The notes beneath the pieces were generated by a model, which was not told the DNA's origin, searched no databases, and was given only the letters and a program-made list of their open reading frames with translations. From positions 1 through 42,519 of the forward strand of contig CAJWSU010000012.1 of the NCBI GenBank assembly GCA_913046335.1: a DNA stretch of 42,519 bases, written 5' to 3'. Positions 8,299 through 16,694 of the stretch are shown one piece after another (within the stretch, counting starts at the first letter, position 1; every line of letters starts with the position of its first letter). The DNA is from TMED109 sp002684605 (GTDB lineage: Bacteria > Pseudomonadota > Alphaproteobacteria > TMED109). Made by a program: the position numbers and the translations under genes.

Positions 8299-9180
8299 TT
8301 ATAAAGCCTCTGCACCTGAAATAATTTCTATTAATTCCCCTGTAATGATAGCCTGTCTTTGTCTATTATAAGATAATTTAAGTTTATCAATCATTTCTCC
8401 TGCATTTCTGGTAGCATTATCCATTGCAGCCATTCTTGCACCTTGCTCTCCTGCACCACTTTCTAATATTGCTTTATAAATTTGTATCGCTAAATTTTTA
8501 GGAAGCAATTCAGATAAGATTTCTTTTTCATCTGGTTCAAAATCAAAGTTTACTATATTAGCATCATTTTTAATTTCATTTTCTTCTGCATCTATACTAC
8601 AAGGAATTAATGACTGTTCTCTTACTATTTGTGAAATAACAGATTTAAATTGATTATAAATTACTGAGCATGTTCCAAATTCATCACTATCTAATTTTCT
8701 TACAAGTTCAGTAGACAAATCTTCCGCTAAATTAAAAGGATTATTATCATTAATGCTATTAGATATAATTACGCTATCCCCATAAACTCCTTTTAATACG
8801 TCAGAACCTTTTTTTCCAATACATATTATTTTAAATTCTATTCCAGCGCCTTTTAACTCCTTAACCTTATTTTTTACTGCTTTCACTATAGAGGAATTAA
8901 ACCCTCCGCATAACCCTCTATCTGAGGTAACAGCTAAAATTAAATGTAAAGAACTATTTTTATTGCCTAATAATAAATCGAGAGAAACTTCACTATCTTT
9001 CAGACTGGTTGATAAAGATGACATGATTTTTGCTATTTTTTCTGAATAAGGCCTAGCTAACTCAGCTCTTTCCTGAGCACGTCTTAATTTAGAAGCAGCT
9101 ACCATTTTCATAGCTTGTGTTATCTTTCTAGTAGAAGTTACACTATCTATTTTATTTTTTAATGCTTTAAGATTACTCAT
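8299..9180 (-). CDS. atpG: F1 ATP synthase gamma subunit
   Basis: Central rotor shaft of F1, with N- and C-terminal helices forming the coiled coil inside the alpha3-beta3 ring. The 293 residues start with SNLKALKNKIDSVTSTRKIT, the family N-terminal signature, followed by QAMKMVAASKLRRAQ. The Rossmann-like middle has TSDRGLCGGFNSSIVK. The C-terminal signature reads ESGAGEQGARMAAMDNATRN and ends NRQRQAIITGELIEIISGAEAL. Genes atpA and atpD flank it with gaps of 19 and 36 bases. No anomalies seen. Confidence 0.97.
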   Translation of the reverse strand: MSNLKALKNKIDSVTSTRKITQAMKMVAASKLRRAQERAELARPYSEKIAKIMSSLSTSLKDSEVSLDLLLGNKNSSLHLILAVTSDRGLCGGFNSSIVKAVKNKVKELKGAGIEFKIICIGKKGSDVLKGVYGDSVIISNSINDNNPFNLAEDLSTELVRKLDSDEFGTCSVIYNQFKSVISQIVREQSLIPCSIDAEENEIKNDANIVNFDFEPDEKEILSELLPKNLAIQIYKAILESGAGEQGARMAAMDNATRNAGEMIDKLKLSYNRQRQAIITGELIEIISGAEAL

Positions 9181-9199
9181 AATGTAATATCAATCACTC

Positions 9200-10726
9200 T
9201 TAAACAAAGTCTTTAATGACTTCTTCTATTAATGAAGTTATAGATTTTTCAATATCTTCATCTAAAGCCGCCTTCTTTTCAATAGACTCTAATAATGTTT
9301 TAGAACTTCTAAGATTATTTAACAAAGTTTCCTCAAATTTTGCTATTTGTGCAATTTCAATTTTATCTAAAAAACCTTTTACTCCCGCGTAAATGACAAC
9401 AACTTGTTCTTCTACAGATAAAGGCGCATATTGTCCCTGTTTTAATAATTCTGTTAATCTTGCTCCTCTAGCTAATAACTGCTGCGTTGCTGCATCTAAA
9501 TCAGATCCGAACTGAGCAAAAGCTGCCATCTCTCTATATTGAGCTAATTCTAGTTTAATAGAGCCTGCAACTTGTTTCATAGCTTTAATTTGAGCAGAAG
9601 AACCAACACGACTAACTGATAAGCCTACATTAATAGCTGGTCTAACACCCTGATAAAAAAGGTCAGTTTCTAAAAATATTTGACCATCTGTAATAGAAAT
9701 AACATTTGTAGGAATATATGCAGATACATCTCCACCCTGCGTTTCAATTATTGGCAAGGCAGTCATTGAGCCTGATCCATTTTCTTCATTTAATTTTGCA
9801 GATCTTTCTAACAAACGTGAATGTAAATAGAAAACATCTCCAGGATAAGCTTCTCTTCCTGGAGGCCTTCTTAATAATAAAGACATTTGTCTATATGCTA
9901 CAGCTTGTTTAGATAAATCATCATATATAATTAAAGAATGCATTTTATTATCTCTGAACCATTCTCCTATAGCAGAGCCTGTATAAGGAGCTAAATATTG
10001 AAGTGGGGCTGGTTCTGATGCAGTTGCAGCAACTACTACTGTGTAATCTAGTGCTCCTCTCTCATCAAGCTCTTTAACTATTTGAGCTACAGTGGAACGC
10101 TTCTGACCAATAGCTACATATACACAATATAATTTTTTACTTTCGTCATTACCATTATTAATTATTTTTTGATTTAAAATTGTGTCAATAGCAACAGCTG
10201 TTTTACCAGTTTGTCTATCTCCAATTATTAATTCTCTCTGCCCTCTTCCGACAGGTACAAGGGAATCAATAGCTTTTAAACCAGTTTGAACAGGTTCGTG
10301 AACAGATTTTCTCGGAATTATTCCAGGAGCTCTAACATCAACAACACTTCTCTCTGCTGATTTAATTTCTCCCTTACCGTCGATTGGATTACCTAAGGCA
10401 TCTACTACTCTTCCTAATAGCTCTCTTCCAACAGGTGCATCTACAATATTTCCTGTTCTTTTAACAGTATCCCCCTCTTTTATGCCTCGATCATCTCCAA
10501 AAATAACTACACCTACATTATCTGATTCAAGATTTAATGCCATTCCAGATATACCTCCTGGAAACTCGACCATTTCACCTGCTTGAACATTATCTAGTCC
10601 ATAAACTCTTGCTATACCATCTCCCACTGATAAAACCTGTCCAACTTCTGCAACTTCTGCATCTGTTCCAAAATTTTCTATCTGATCTTTTATAATAGAT
10701 GATATTTCTGCAGCATTAAGTTTCAT
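9200..10726 (-). CDS. atpA: F1 ATP synthase alpha subunit
   Basis: Non-catalytic nucleotide-binding subunit of F1. The 508 residues show the N-terminal crown beta-barrel (VLSVGDGIARVYGL), the P-loop GDRQTGKTAVAIDTILNQ, the stretch IYDDLSKQAVAYRQMSLLLR, the signature PAINVGLSVSRVGSSAQ, and the C-terminal helical bundle. The start MKLNAAEISSIIKDQIENF is standard. The stop of atpH lies directly before the ATG (no spacer), so the two are translationally coupled. Intact and of usual length. Confidence 0.98.
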   Translation of the reverse strand: MKLNAAEISSIIKDQIENFGTDAEVAEVGQVLSVGDGIARVYGLDNVQAGEMVEFPGGISGMALNLESDNVGVVIFGDDRGIKEGDTVKRTGNIVDAPVGRELLGRVVDALGNPIDGKGEIKSAERSVVDVRAPGIIPRKSVHEPVQTGLKAIDSLVPVGRGQRELIIGDRQTGKTAVAIDTILNQKIINNGNDESKKLYCVYVAIGQKRSTVAQIVKELDERGALDYTVVVAATASEPAPLQYLAPYTGSAIGEWFRDNKMHSLIIYDDLSKQAVAYRQMSLLLRRPPGREAYPGDVFYLHSRLLERSAKLNEENGSGSMTALPIIETQGGDVSAYIPTNVISITDGQIFLETDLFYQGVRPAINVGLSVSRVGSSAQIKAMKQVAGSIKLELAQYREMAAFAQFGSDLDAATQQLLARGARLTELLKQGQYAPLSVEEQVVVIYAGVKGFLDKIEIAQIAKFEETLLNNLRSSKTLLESIEKKAALDEDIEKSITSLIEEVIKDFV

Positions 10727-11287
10727 TTATTTAATCCCTTTCATAGATACCTTGAGCCCTTGTAATTTTGACCTTACTGAACCATCCAGCATTACTGAAC
10801 CAATATTTAAAATATACCCTCCAATTATAGTAGGATCTACTTTAGATATTAAACTTACATTAGCGCCCATTGCCTTTTTAATTATTTGTTCGATTTTCTT
10901 TAGGTCGTCTTCAGCTGGGTTAGTCGTGCTTAATAATTCAGCTCTAACCTCTCCCTTATATTTAACTTCTAATTCTAAGAATCTAAAACAGATTCTATCA
11001 ATAATAAAAGATCTTCTATTATTACATATTACGGAAAAAAACTTTATTACTGTATCACTAGCAGAAATCTTTTTTAAAATAGTATCTATGACACCCTGTT
11101 GATCATTTCGAGAGATTATAGGAGATTTTATAAGCCTAGTGAAATCATTACTAGACTCTAATAAAGCAATGATCTGTTCTAAATCATCATGCACTGTTTC
11201 TAAAGCCTTATTCTCAATAGCAAGCTCCAAAAGAGCCTTTGAATATCTCTCTACAACGTTCCCAATATTTTTTGAATCATTCGCCAA
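10727..11287 (-). CDS. atpH: F1 ATP synthase delta subunit (OSCP)
   Basis: Stator subunit that joins the peripheral stalk to the top of F1. The 186 residues show the OSCP pattern: an N-terminal helical bundle beginning VVERYSKALLELAIENK and the C-terminal signature DPTIIGGYILNIGSVMLDGSVRSKL (cited in part). The start is a TTG at 11287; no ATG or GTG lies near the conserved N-terminus. This is the first gene of atpHAGDC. Membrane-sector genes (atpB, E, F) are not adjacent, the normal split arrangement in alphaproteobacteria. The 116-base region upstream must hold the operon promoter unless transcription continues from priA. Confidence 0.95.
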   Translation of the reverse strand: MANDSKNIGNVVERYSKALLELAIENKALETVHDDLEQIIALLESSNDFTRLIKSPIISRNDQQGVIDTILKKISASDTVIKFFSVICNNRRSFIIDRICFRFLELEVKYKGEVRAELLSTTNPAEDDLKKIEQIIKKAMGANVSLISKVDPTIIGGYILNIGSVMLDGSVRSKLQGLKVSMKGIK

Positions 11288-11403
11288 TTATATAGATCCC
11301 AAAATACTAATTATTAAGTAATTATTTATAAAAAATGTTTGCGAGGTTTAGGTAACACAGCTTTCAAATATGTTCAATAGAAGATTAACTTTTAATGTAT
11401 ATT
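11288..11403 (-). promoter_or_regulatory. Intergenic leader of the atpHAGDC operon
   Basis: This 116-base AT-rich gap separates the end of priA from atpH, both on the - strand. On that strand there are TTGAAC and TTGAAA hexamers that could serve as -35 boxes, and a TATAAA within the AT-rich part nearer atpH, but I could not find a pair with a good 17-base spacer. It probably contains the atp promoter because it is the only sizeable gap before a highly expressed operon. That is an inference from position; no operator or terminator hairpin is clear. Confidence 0.3.
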
Positions 11404-13614
11404 TTATAAGAAATTATAAGGATCTATATCAATTTTAATTCTAATAGTCCTATCAACCTTTATATTTGAAAGCCATTCTCTAATAAATACCTGGAGCCGA
11501 ACATCTCCTTTACCTTTAATAAGAAAACGGTATCTATACAAACCACGTAATTTAGTTATAGGAGCGGGAGCTGGCCCTAATACCTCGATTCGATCCTTAT
11601 CTTTGTGTATTTTAGGAACTTTAGAAGATAGTTTTTTAACAAAATTTTCCAAAGTATCTAAATTTACAGATTGAATTATTAATGACCCTAGACGGCCATA
11701 GGGAGGCAAACTTAAGTATTTTCTTCCATCTGCTTCTGCTTTTATAAAGTTTTTAATACTCCCTGTTTGCATAGCCTCCATAACAGTATGCTTTGGGTCA
11801 TAACTCTGAATATATGCATAACCTTTCTTCTTTTCTCTTCCAGCTCTACCTGTTAATTGGGTTAGCATCTGAAATGTTCTTTCTGATGCTCTCAAATCTC
11901 CTCCGGATAGTCCTAAATCAGCATCAATAGCTATAACTGTTGTCAAATTAGGAAAATGATGCCCTTTTGTAACTATTTGTGTGCCCACAATGATATCAAC
12001 TTTTCCTGAAACTATCTCATTAAAAATATTTATTTTTTCTTTTAATGAATTTAATGTATCACTTGCTATTACTTCTAATTTAGCTTCAGAGAATAATTCT
12101 TTTGCTTCAGCTGCCAACCTTTCAACTCCCGGTCCACATGGTACAAACTCTTCTTCAGATTTACAATTAGGGCATTCCTTTTTAATACTTTCTTGATAAC
12201 CACAATAATGGCATAGCATTTTTTCTGTTATTTTATGGTTTACTAACCAAGAAGAACAATTGATACACTGGAACCTATGTCCACATTGCCTACATAATGT
12301 TAATGGAGAATACCCCCTTCTATTAATATAGAGCAGAACTTGTTCTTTTTTATCTAAAGCTTTTTTTATAGCTTTATATGATTCCTTTGCTATCCATTTA
12401 GTCGATAATAACTTTTCTTTTCGCATATCTATAATTTTAATTTCAGGCATTACTGCCGAACCAAAACGTTCTGGAAGAATAATTCTATTATATTTTTCTA
12501 TATTTGCATTATGAACTGATTCTAAAGAAGGAGTAGCAGAAGCTAAAATAACCTTTGAGCCAGATAAATTGCCTCTTACTACTGCCATGTCTCTAGCATT
12601 ATAAATAATACCATCTTCTTGTTTATAAGAAGGATCATGCTCTTCATCAACTATAATTAGAGATAAAGTAGACAAAGGAAGAAAAAGAGCACTTCTAGCA
12701 CCAATTACTACTTTAACTTCACCCTTAATAGCCTTTTGCCAAGTTTTGCGTTTATCCTTATTAGATATTTCTGAATGCCATATATCAGGCATAAAATTAA
12801 AACGTTTCAAAAAACGGTCAATAAAATGTTTACTCAATGCAATTTCTGGCAAAAGAATAAGACTTTGCTTTCCTTTTTTTATTTCGTTTGAAATTAATTC
12901 TAAGTATATTTCTGTCTTTCCTGATCCTGTAACGCCATCTAAAAGAAAAATATTACTTTTATCTTTATTAGCAATACTTTTTATTTTCTTTACAGCAGCT
13001 AGTTGGTAATTATTTAATACAGGAATATTCTCCGTGAGAACTTCATTATGTTCTTTTTTATCTTCATATTTAATAAATAAAACTTGATCTAATATAAGTT
13101 TTTTTATAACTCCCGCACTAACATCTACCTCAGCACTACATTCTTTTACGGTTAGTCCAGGCTTTTTTTTTAAAAACTCTACTACCTTTTTACCCAAGAA
13201 TGTTGGAGTAACAATCGATTTCTTATTAACCTCTAATACCTGTTTAGTCTTAATAGGACTTATAAAATTTATAGCAGGTATTACCATCTTTAAAACATGT
13301 GAGATATCACTCATATACCAATCAGACAACCAGCAACAGAAATTGATTAACTCTTTAGAAAGTACAGGCAATTTATAAATTTCAATAATACCTTTTAACT
13401 TATTTTTTGGAAAATTATTAGAACCTTTAGCTATAATCACTCCCGTATATATATTATTTCTTAGAGGCACAGAAACAATTTGTCCTATTTTTACAGTCTC
13501 ATTTATTTTATAATCATAAATTCCTTTTCCAGGAGAAATAATAATTACCTGACAAGAATTTTTAATTTGTATGTTGGCATTATTAATAAAAATTGCTTTA
13601 TCCTTAAAATTCAT
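11404..13614 (-). CDS. priA: Primosomal protein N' (replication restart helicase PriA)
   Basis: A superfamily-2 helicase that reloads the replisome at collapsed forks. The 736 residues show a divergent N-terminal DNA-binding domain, the Walker A motif DGVTGSGKTEIYLEL (P-loop about 226-234), Walker B/DEEH at 323-326 (IIVDEEHDPSYKQEDG), GSKVILASATPSLES (motif III), and the zinc-binding Cys cluster in the pattern CRQCGHRFQCINC ... CHYCGY ... CPNCKS. Motif VI is LTQLTGRAGRE. The start ATG at 13614 is followed by an unusually long N-terminal lead (about 20 residues) before the family core. It lies upstream of atpH and divergent from fsa, a common alphaproteobacterial neighbourhood. Confidence 0.97.
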   Translation of the reverse strand: MNFKDKAIFINNANIQIKNSCQVIIISPGKGIYDYKINETVKIGQIVSVPLRNNIYTGVIIAKGSNNFPKNKLKGIIEIYKLPVLSKELINFCCWLSDWYMSDISHVLKMVIPAINFISPIKTKQVLEVNKKSIVTPTFLGKKVVEFLKKKPGLTVKECSAEVDVSAGVIKKLILDQVLFIKYEDKKEHNEVLTENIPVLNNYQLAAVKKIKSIANKDKSNIFLLDGVTGSGKTEIYLELISNEIKKGKQSLILLPEIALSKHFIDRFLKRFNFMPDIWHSEISNKDKRKTWQKAIKGEVKVVIGARSALFLPLSTLSLIIVDEEHDPSYKQEDGIIYNARDMAVVRGNLSGSKVILASATPSLESVHNANIEKYNRIILPERFGSAVMPEIKIIDMRKEKLLSTKWIAKESYKAIKKALDKKEQVLLYINRRGYSPLTLCRQCGHRFQCINCSSWLVNHKITEKMLCHYCGYQESIKKECPNCKSEEEFVPCGPGVERLAAEAKELFSEAKLEVIASDTLNSLKEKINIFNEIVSGKVDIIVGTQIVTKGHHFPNLTTVIAIDADLGLSGGDLRASERTFQMLTQLTGRAGREKKKGYAYIQSYDPKHTVMEAMQTGSIKNFIKAEADGRKYLSLPPYGRLGSLIIQSVNLDTLENFVKKLSSKVPKIHKDKDRIEVLGPAPAPITKLRGLYRYRFLIKGKGDVRLQVFIREWLSNIKVDRTIRIKIDIDPYNFL

Positions 13615-13696
13615 AAAATCTTAGGTTTTAATTTTACTTTAATTAAACTATAAATATTACATTATATAAATTTATATTATTTACTAGGAGGATAAA
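13615..13696. promoter_or_regulatory. Divergent promoter region between priA and fsa
   Basis: An 82-base, almost purely A/T spacer between divergently transcribed priA (-) and fsa (+). It must hold at least one promoter for each side, by position. The only clear signal is a near-perfect Shine-Dalgarno AGGAGG at 13686-13691, five bases before the TTG start of fsa. Several TATA-like hexamers occur, too many to choose one. Confidence 0.4.
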
Positions 13697-14353
13697 TTGA
13701 AGTTTTTTATTGATACTGCTGATGTTTCTGAAATTCAAGAGCTATCATCAAGTGGCTTTTTAGATGGCGTAACCACTAATCCTTCCCTTATAAAAAAATC
13801 GGGCAGAAATATAAATGAAGTAATTGCTGAGATATGTGATATTGTTCCAGGTCCAGTATCTGCAGAAGTTGCTGCAACTAGCTATGAAGAAATGATTAAA
13901 GAAGCTGAAGTCCTAAAAGCTATAGCTAAAAATGTTACTATAAAAGTTCCTTTAACCTGGGATGGACTTAAGGCATGTAGAACATTACGTAATGATGACG
14001 TTTTGGTTAATGTAACTTTGTGTTTTTCTGCTAACCAGGCTCTTTTAGCTGCAAAAGCTGGAGCCACATTTGTATCTCCATTTGTGGGAAGACTAGATGA
14101 TATTGGCCTGAATGGTATGAACCTTATTTCTGATATATGTGAAATTTATTCAAATTATCCTAATTTAAATACTGAAGTGCTGGTAGCAAGTATTAGAAGC
14201 CCAAATCATGTTATCGAATCAGCTAAAATTGGAGCTGATGTCGTAACACTTCCTGCTAATATATTAAAACAATTAATACATCACCCTTTAACTGATAACG
14301 GACTTAAAGCATTTTTAGAAGATTGGAAGATGACTGGACAAAGCATAACTTAA
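13697..14353 (+). CDS. fsa: Transaldolase / fructose-6-phosphate aldolase family protein
   Basis: A 218-residue member of the small transaldolase family (TalC/FSA/MipB type), forming a Schiff base with its sugar-phosphate substrate. MKFFIDTADVSEI at the N-terminus, GVTTNPSLIKKSGR, and NVTIKVPLTWDGLKA with Lys83 as the expected catalytic residue are all visible; NVTLCFSANQALLAAKAGA and SPFVGRLDDIG follow. The start is a TTG, fixed by an AGGAGG ribosome binding site 5 bases upstream and by direct match of the next residues to the family. xerC begins 3 bases after the stop. Sequence cannot tell transaldolase activity from fructose-6-phosphate aldolase; in alphaproteobacteria near priA it is usually annotated as transaldolase of the pentose phosphate route. 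Confidence 0.93.
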   Translation: MKFFIDTADVSEIQELSSSGFLDGVTTNPSLIKKSGRNINEVIAEICDIVPGPVSAEVAATSYEEMIKEAEVLKAIAKNVTIKVPLTWDGLKACRTLRNDDVLVNVTLCFSANQALLAAKAGATFVSPFVGRLDDIGLNGMNLISDICEIYSNYPNLNTEVLVASIRSPNHVIESAKIGADVVTLPANILKQLIHHPLTDNGLKAFLEDWKMTGQSIT

Positions 14354-14356
14354 AAG

Positions 14357-15298
14357 ATGAAAACAATAAGTATAGATAACAATATATTTTCTAATAAAGA
14401 AGTTAGTCATCTATGTGATCAATGGTTACTTTATATAAAAGAAGAGCAATTACTTAGTTTAAATACTTATAATGCTTATGCTACAGACCTTAAATATTTT
14501 TTAAATTTTGTACAAATCCATTATGGCAATAAAATTACTATTAAAAATCTAGAAGATTTGACATTAAGAGATTTTAGATCTTGGTTATCATCTCAAAAAA
14601 TAAAAAATAATAATATATCTCCTAAGAGTCAGGCTAGATCTAAAGCTGCAATAAAATCATTATTTAAATTTTTAAACAAGAACAATTTCGTTAAGAACAC
14701 AGCTATATTTAACCTACAACCAGCAAAAATTAATAAACAACTACCAAGACCTTTATCATTTAATGAAGTTATAGATGTTATAAACATATCAGGCAAAAAG
14801 AATGATTGGACAGGTGTAAGAGATAAAACACTTTTTACATTAATTTATGCAGCAGGGTTAAGGTTAAGTGAAGCACTGCAGCTAAATAAATCTCATGTAA
14901 AAGATGTAGATAATATAAGGATTACTGGAAAAGGTGGAAAAGTAAGGAGTATTCCTTTAATAGAATCGGCAAAAATAGCAATTGATAAACTCTTAAATGT
15001 AAACCCAGACCAAGAAATGAATTCTCCATTATTTATAGGGCTTAAAGGAAAAAGACTAAGTTCACGGCAAGTACAAAAAACTATTGAGGAGGTAAGAAAT
15101 AAACTTTCTCTACCTAAGACAGTAACACCACATTCTCTGAGGCATAGCTTTGCCACTCATTTACTAGAAAAAGGGGTAGACCTAAGAACGCTTCAAGAGC
15201 TTCTTGGACATAGCAGCTTATCAACCACACAAGGGTATACAGCCGTAACTGTAGCAACCATAAGCAAAGTGCATAAATTAGCACACCCTAGAAAATAA
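14357..15298 (+). CDS. xerC: Tyrosine recombinase XerC
   Basis: A 313-residue site-specific recombinase that resolves chromosome dimers at dif with XerD. The N-terminal SAM-like core-binding domain spans about residues 13-115; the catalytic domain follows. The complete catalytic set is present: Arg169 (AAGLRLSEAL), Lys192 (TGKGGKVRSIPL), His259 and Arg262 (TPHSLRHSFATHLL), His285 (LLGHSSLSTTQ) and the nucleophile Tyr294 (QGYTAV). The choice of XerC over XerD rests on the fsa/priA/lpd neighbourhood, where alphaproteobacteria usually keep xerC. No integrase-like cargo or att sites surround it, so a mobile-element integrase is unlikely. The end lies 4 bases from the stop of convergent lpd. Confidence 0.9.
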   Translation: MKTISIDNNIFSNKEVSHLCDQWLLYIKEEQLLSLNTYNAYATDLKYFLNFVQIHYGNKITIKNLEDLTLRDFRSWLSSQKIKNNNISPKSQARSKAAIKSLFKFLNKNNFVKNTAIFNLQPAKINKQLPRPLSFNEVIDVINISGKKNDWTGVRDKTLFTLIYAAGLRLSEALQLNKSHVKDVDNIRITGKGGKVRSIPLIESAKIAIDKLLNVNPDQEMNSPLFIGLKGKRLSSRQVQKTIEEVRNKLSLPKTVTPHSLRHSFATHLLEKGVDLRTLQELLGHSSLSTTQGYTAVTVATISKVHKLAHPRK

Positions 15299-15302
15299 TT
15301 TT

Positions 15303-16694
15303 TTATGAGTGAATAGTCTGTCCAAAGGAAGCTAAACTTGCTGCTTCTTTTATAGATTCTGACAACGTAGGATGTGCGTGACAAATTAATGCGATATCTT
15401 CAGCAGTAGCACCCATTTCAATAGCGACGACAAACTCTCCTATCATTTCTCCTGCATGATTCCCTATTATATGTGCGCCTAGAATTTTATCTGATTCTGT
15501 ATGAGAATAAACTTTAATCATTCCTGCGGTTTTTCCAGTAACCTTACTTCTAGAGTTAGCAGAAAATTGAAACTTTCCAACCTTATAATTAATTTTATAT
15601 TTATCTAATTCTTGTTGCGTTTTACCAACCCAAGCAACTTCAGGACTAGTATATACTACAGATGGAATAGCATCATAATTAACTTGGCCATTTTTTCCTA
15701 AAATTATATCAATAACAGCTTGCGCTTCCATACTTGCTTTATGAGCCAGCATAGGACCTTCTATTACATCTCCTATAGCATATATATTTTTTGCTGAGGT
15801 TTCATAAAATTGATTTACTGCTATATGTCCTTTCTTACTGGTTTCTATGCCTGCTCCTTGCAATCCCATGCCTTCTGTATTTGGAGCACGACCTACGGCT
15901 AAAAGAGCTCTACTAAATACTAGATTACTTACTTTCTTATCTTCTAATGAATTAATGTCTATATGCACTTCATCATTCTTAATTTTTGCTTTAGTGACTT
16001 CTGATGATAACAAGAAATTTATACCTTGTTTTTGTAATTCATTACGAAAGGTATTACCTATATCCGCATCCATAGAAGGTACTATAGAATTTGCATATTC
16101 AATTACAGTAACTTCAGATCCTAATCTATTCCATACTGATCCTAACTCAAGACCTATATACCCCGCTCCTATAACAGCTAATTTTTTTGGAACTTTTTTA
16201 AAACTTAAAGCGCCAGTAGATGATACTATAATATTTTCATCTATATCTATATTTTTTAATTGCGTTGGATAAGAGCCAGAAGCAATAATAATATTCGTGG
16301 CCTTATATTTTTTTTTATTAACCTTAACTTCATTATCTTTTTCTATAAACCCTGAACCAACTATATGTTGAACTTTATTTTTTTTAAAAAGGAATTCAAC
16401 TCCATTAGTTAATTTACTAATAGCTTCTTCCTTACCTTTCATCATTTGAGAAAGGTTAAACTTAGGAGTCTTTACTTCAATACCGTGATGATGCATTTCC
16501 TCTGAAACATTCTTAAATAATTCAGAAGAATACAGTAATCTTTTAGAAGGAATACAGCCCACATTTAAACAAGTTCCACCTAAATTTTTTCTTTTGTCTA
16601 TACAAGCTACTTTTAAGCCTGATTGAGCAGCAGCTATAGCAGCAACATATCCACCAGGCCCTCCGCCAATAACAATTAAATCAAAATTTTCCAT
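15303..16694 (-). CDS. lpdA: Dihydrolipoyl dehydrogenase (E3)
   Basis: A flavoprotein that reoxidises the dihydrolipoyl arm of 2-oxo-acid dehydrogenase complexes and passes electrons to NAD. The 463 residues contain the FAD-binding IVIGGGPGGYVAAIAAAQ, the redox disulfide GGTCLNVGCIPSK (Cys42/Cys47), the NAD site AVIGAGYIGLELGSVWNRLG, and the C-terminal HAHPTLSES with the catalytic His-Glu pair region. The start codon overlaps the stop of sucB in a TAATG arrangement, so E3 is translationally coupled to the E2 subunit of 2-oxoglutarate dehydrogenase. It may also serve pyruvate dehydrogenase and glycine cleavage. It is last in the mdh-suc-lpd block. Confidence 0.97.
   Translation of the reverse strand: MENFDLIVIGGGPGGYVAAIAAAQSGLKVACIDKRKNLGGTCLNVGCIPSKRLLYSSELFKNVSEEMHHHGIEVKTPKFNLSQMMKGKEEAISKLTNGVEFLFKKNKVQHIVGSGFIEKDNEVKVNKKKYKATNIIIASGSYPTQLKNIDIDENIIVSSTGALSFKKVPKKLAVIGAGYIGLELGSVWNRLGSEVTVIEYANSIVPSMDADIGNTFRNELQKQGINFLLSSEVTKAKIKNDEVHIDINSLEDKKVSNLVFSRALLAVGRAPNTEGMGLQGAGIETSKKGHIAVNQFYETSAKNIYAIGDVIEGPMLAHKASMEAQAVIDIILGKNGQVNYDAIPSVVYTSPEVAWVGKTQQELDKYKINYKVGKFQFSANSRSKVTGKTAGMIKVYSHTESDKILGAHIIGNHAGEMIGEFVVAIEMGATAEDIALICHAHPTLSESIKEAASLASFGQTIHS

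Noticed and set aside
14357..15298. Integrase of a mobile element
   Set aside because: Full XerC-type protein in a conserved housekeeping context with no att-like repeats, tRNA target or cargo genes.
15847..16272. 141-codon antisense frame within lpdA
   Set aside because: Opposite to an intact, motif-complete gene with a normal codon pattern; no supporting features.
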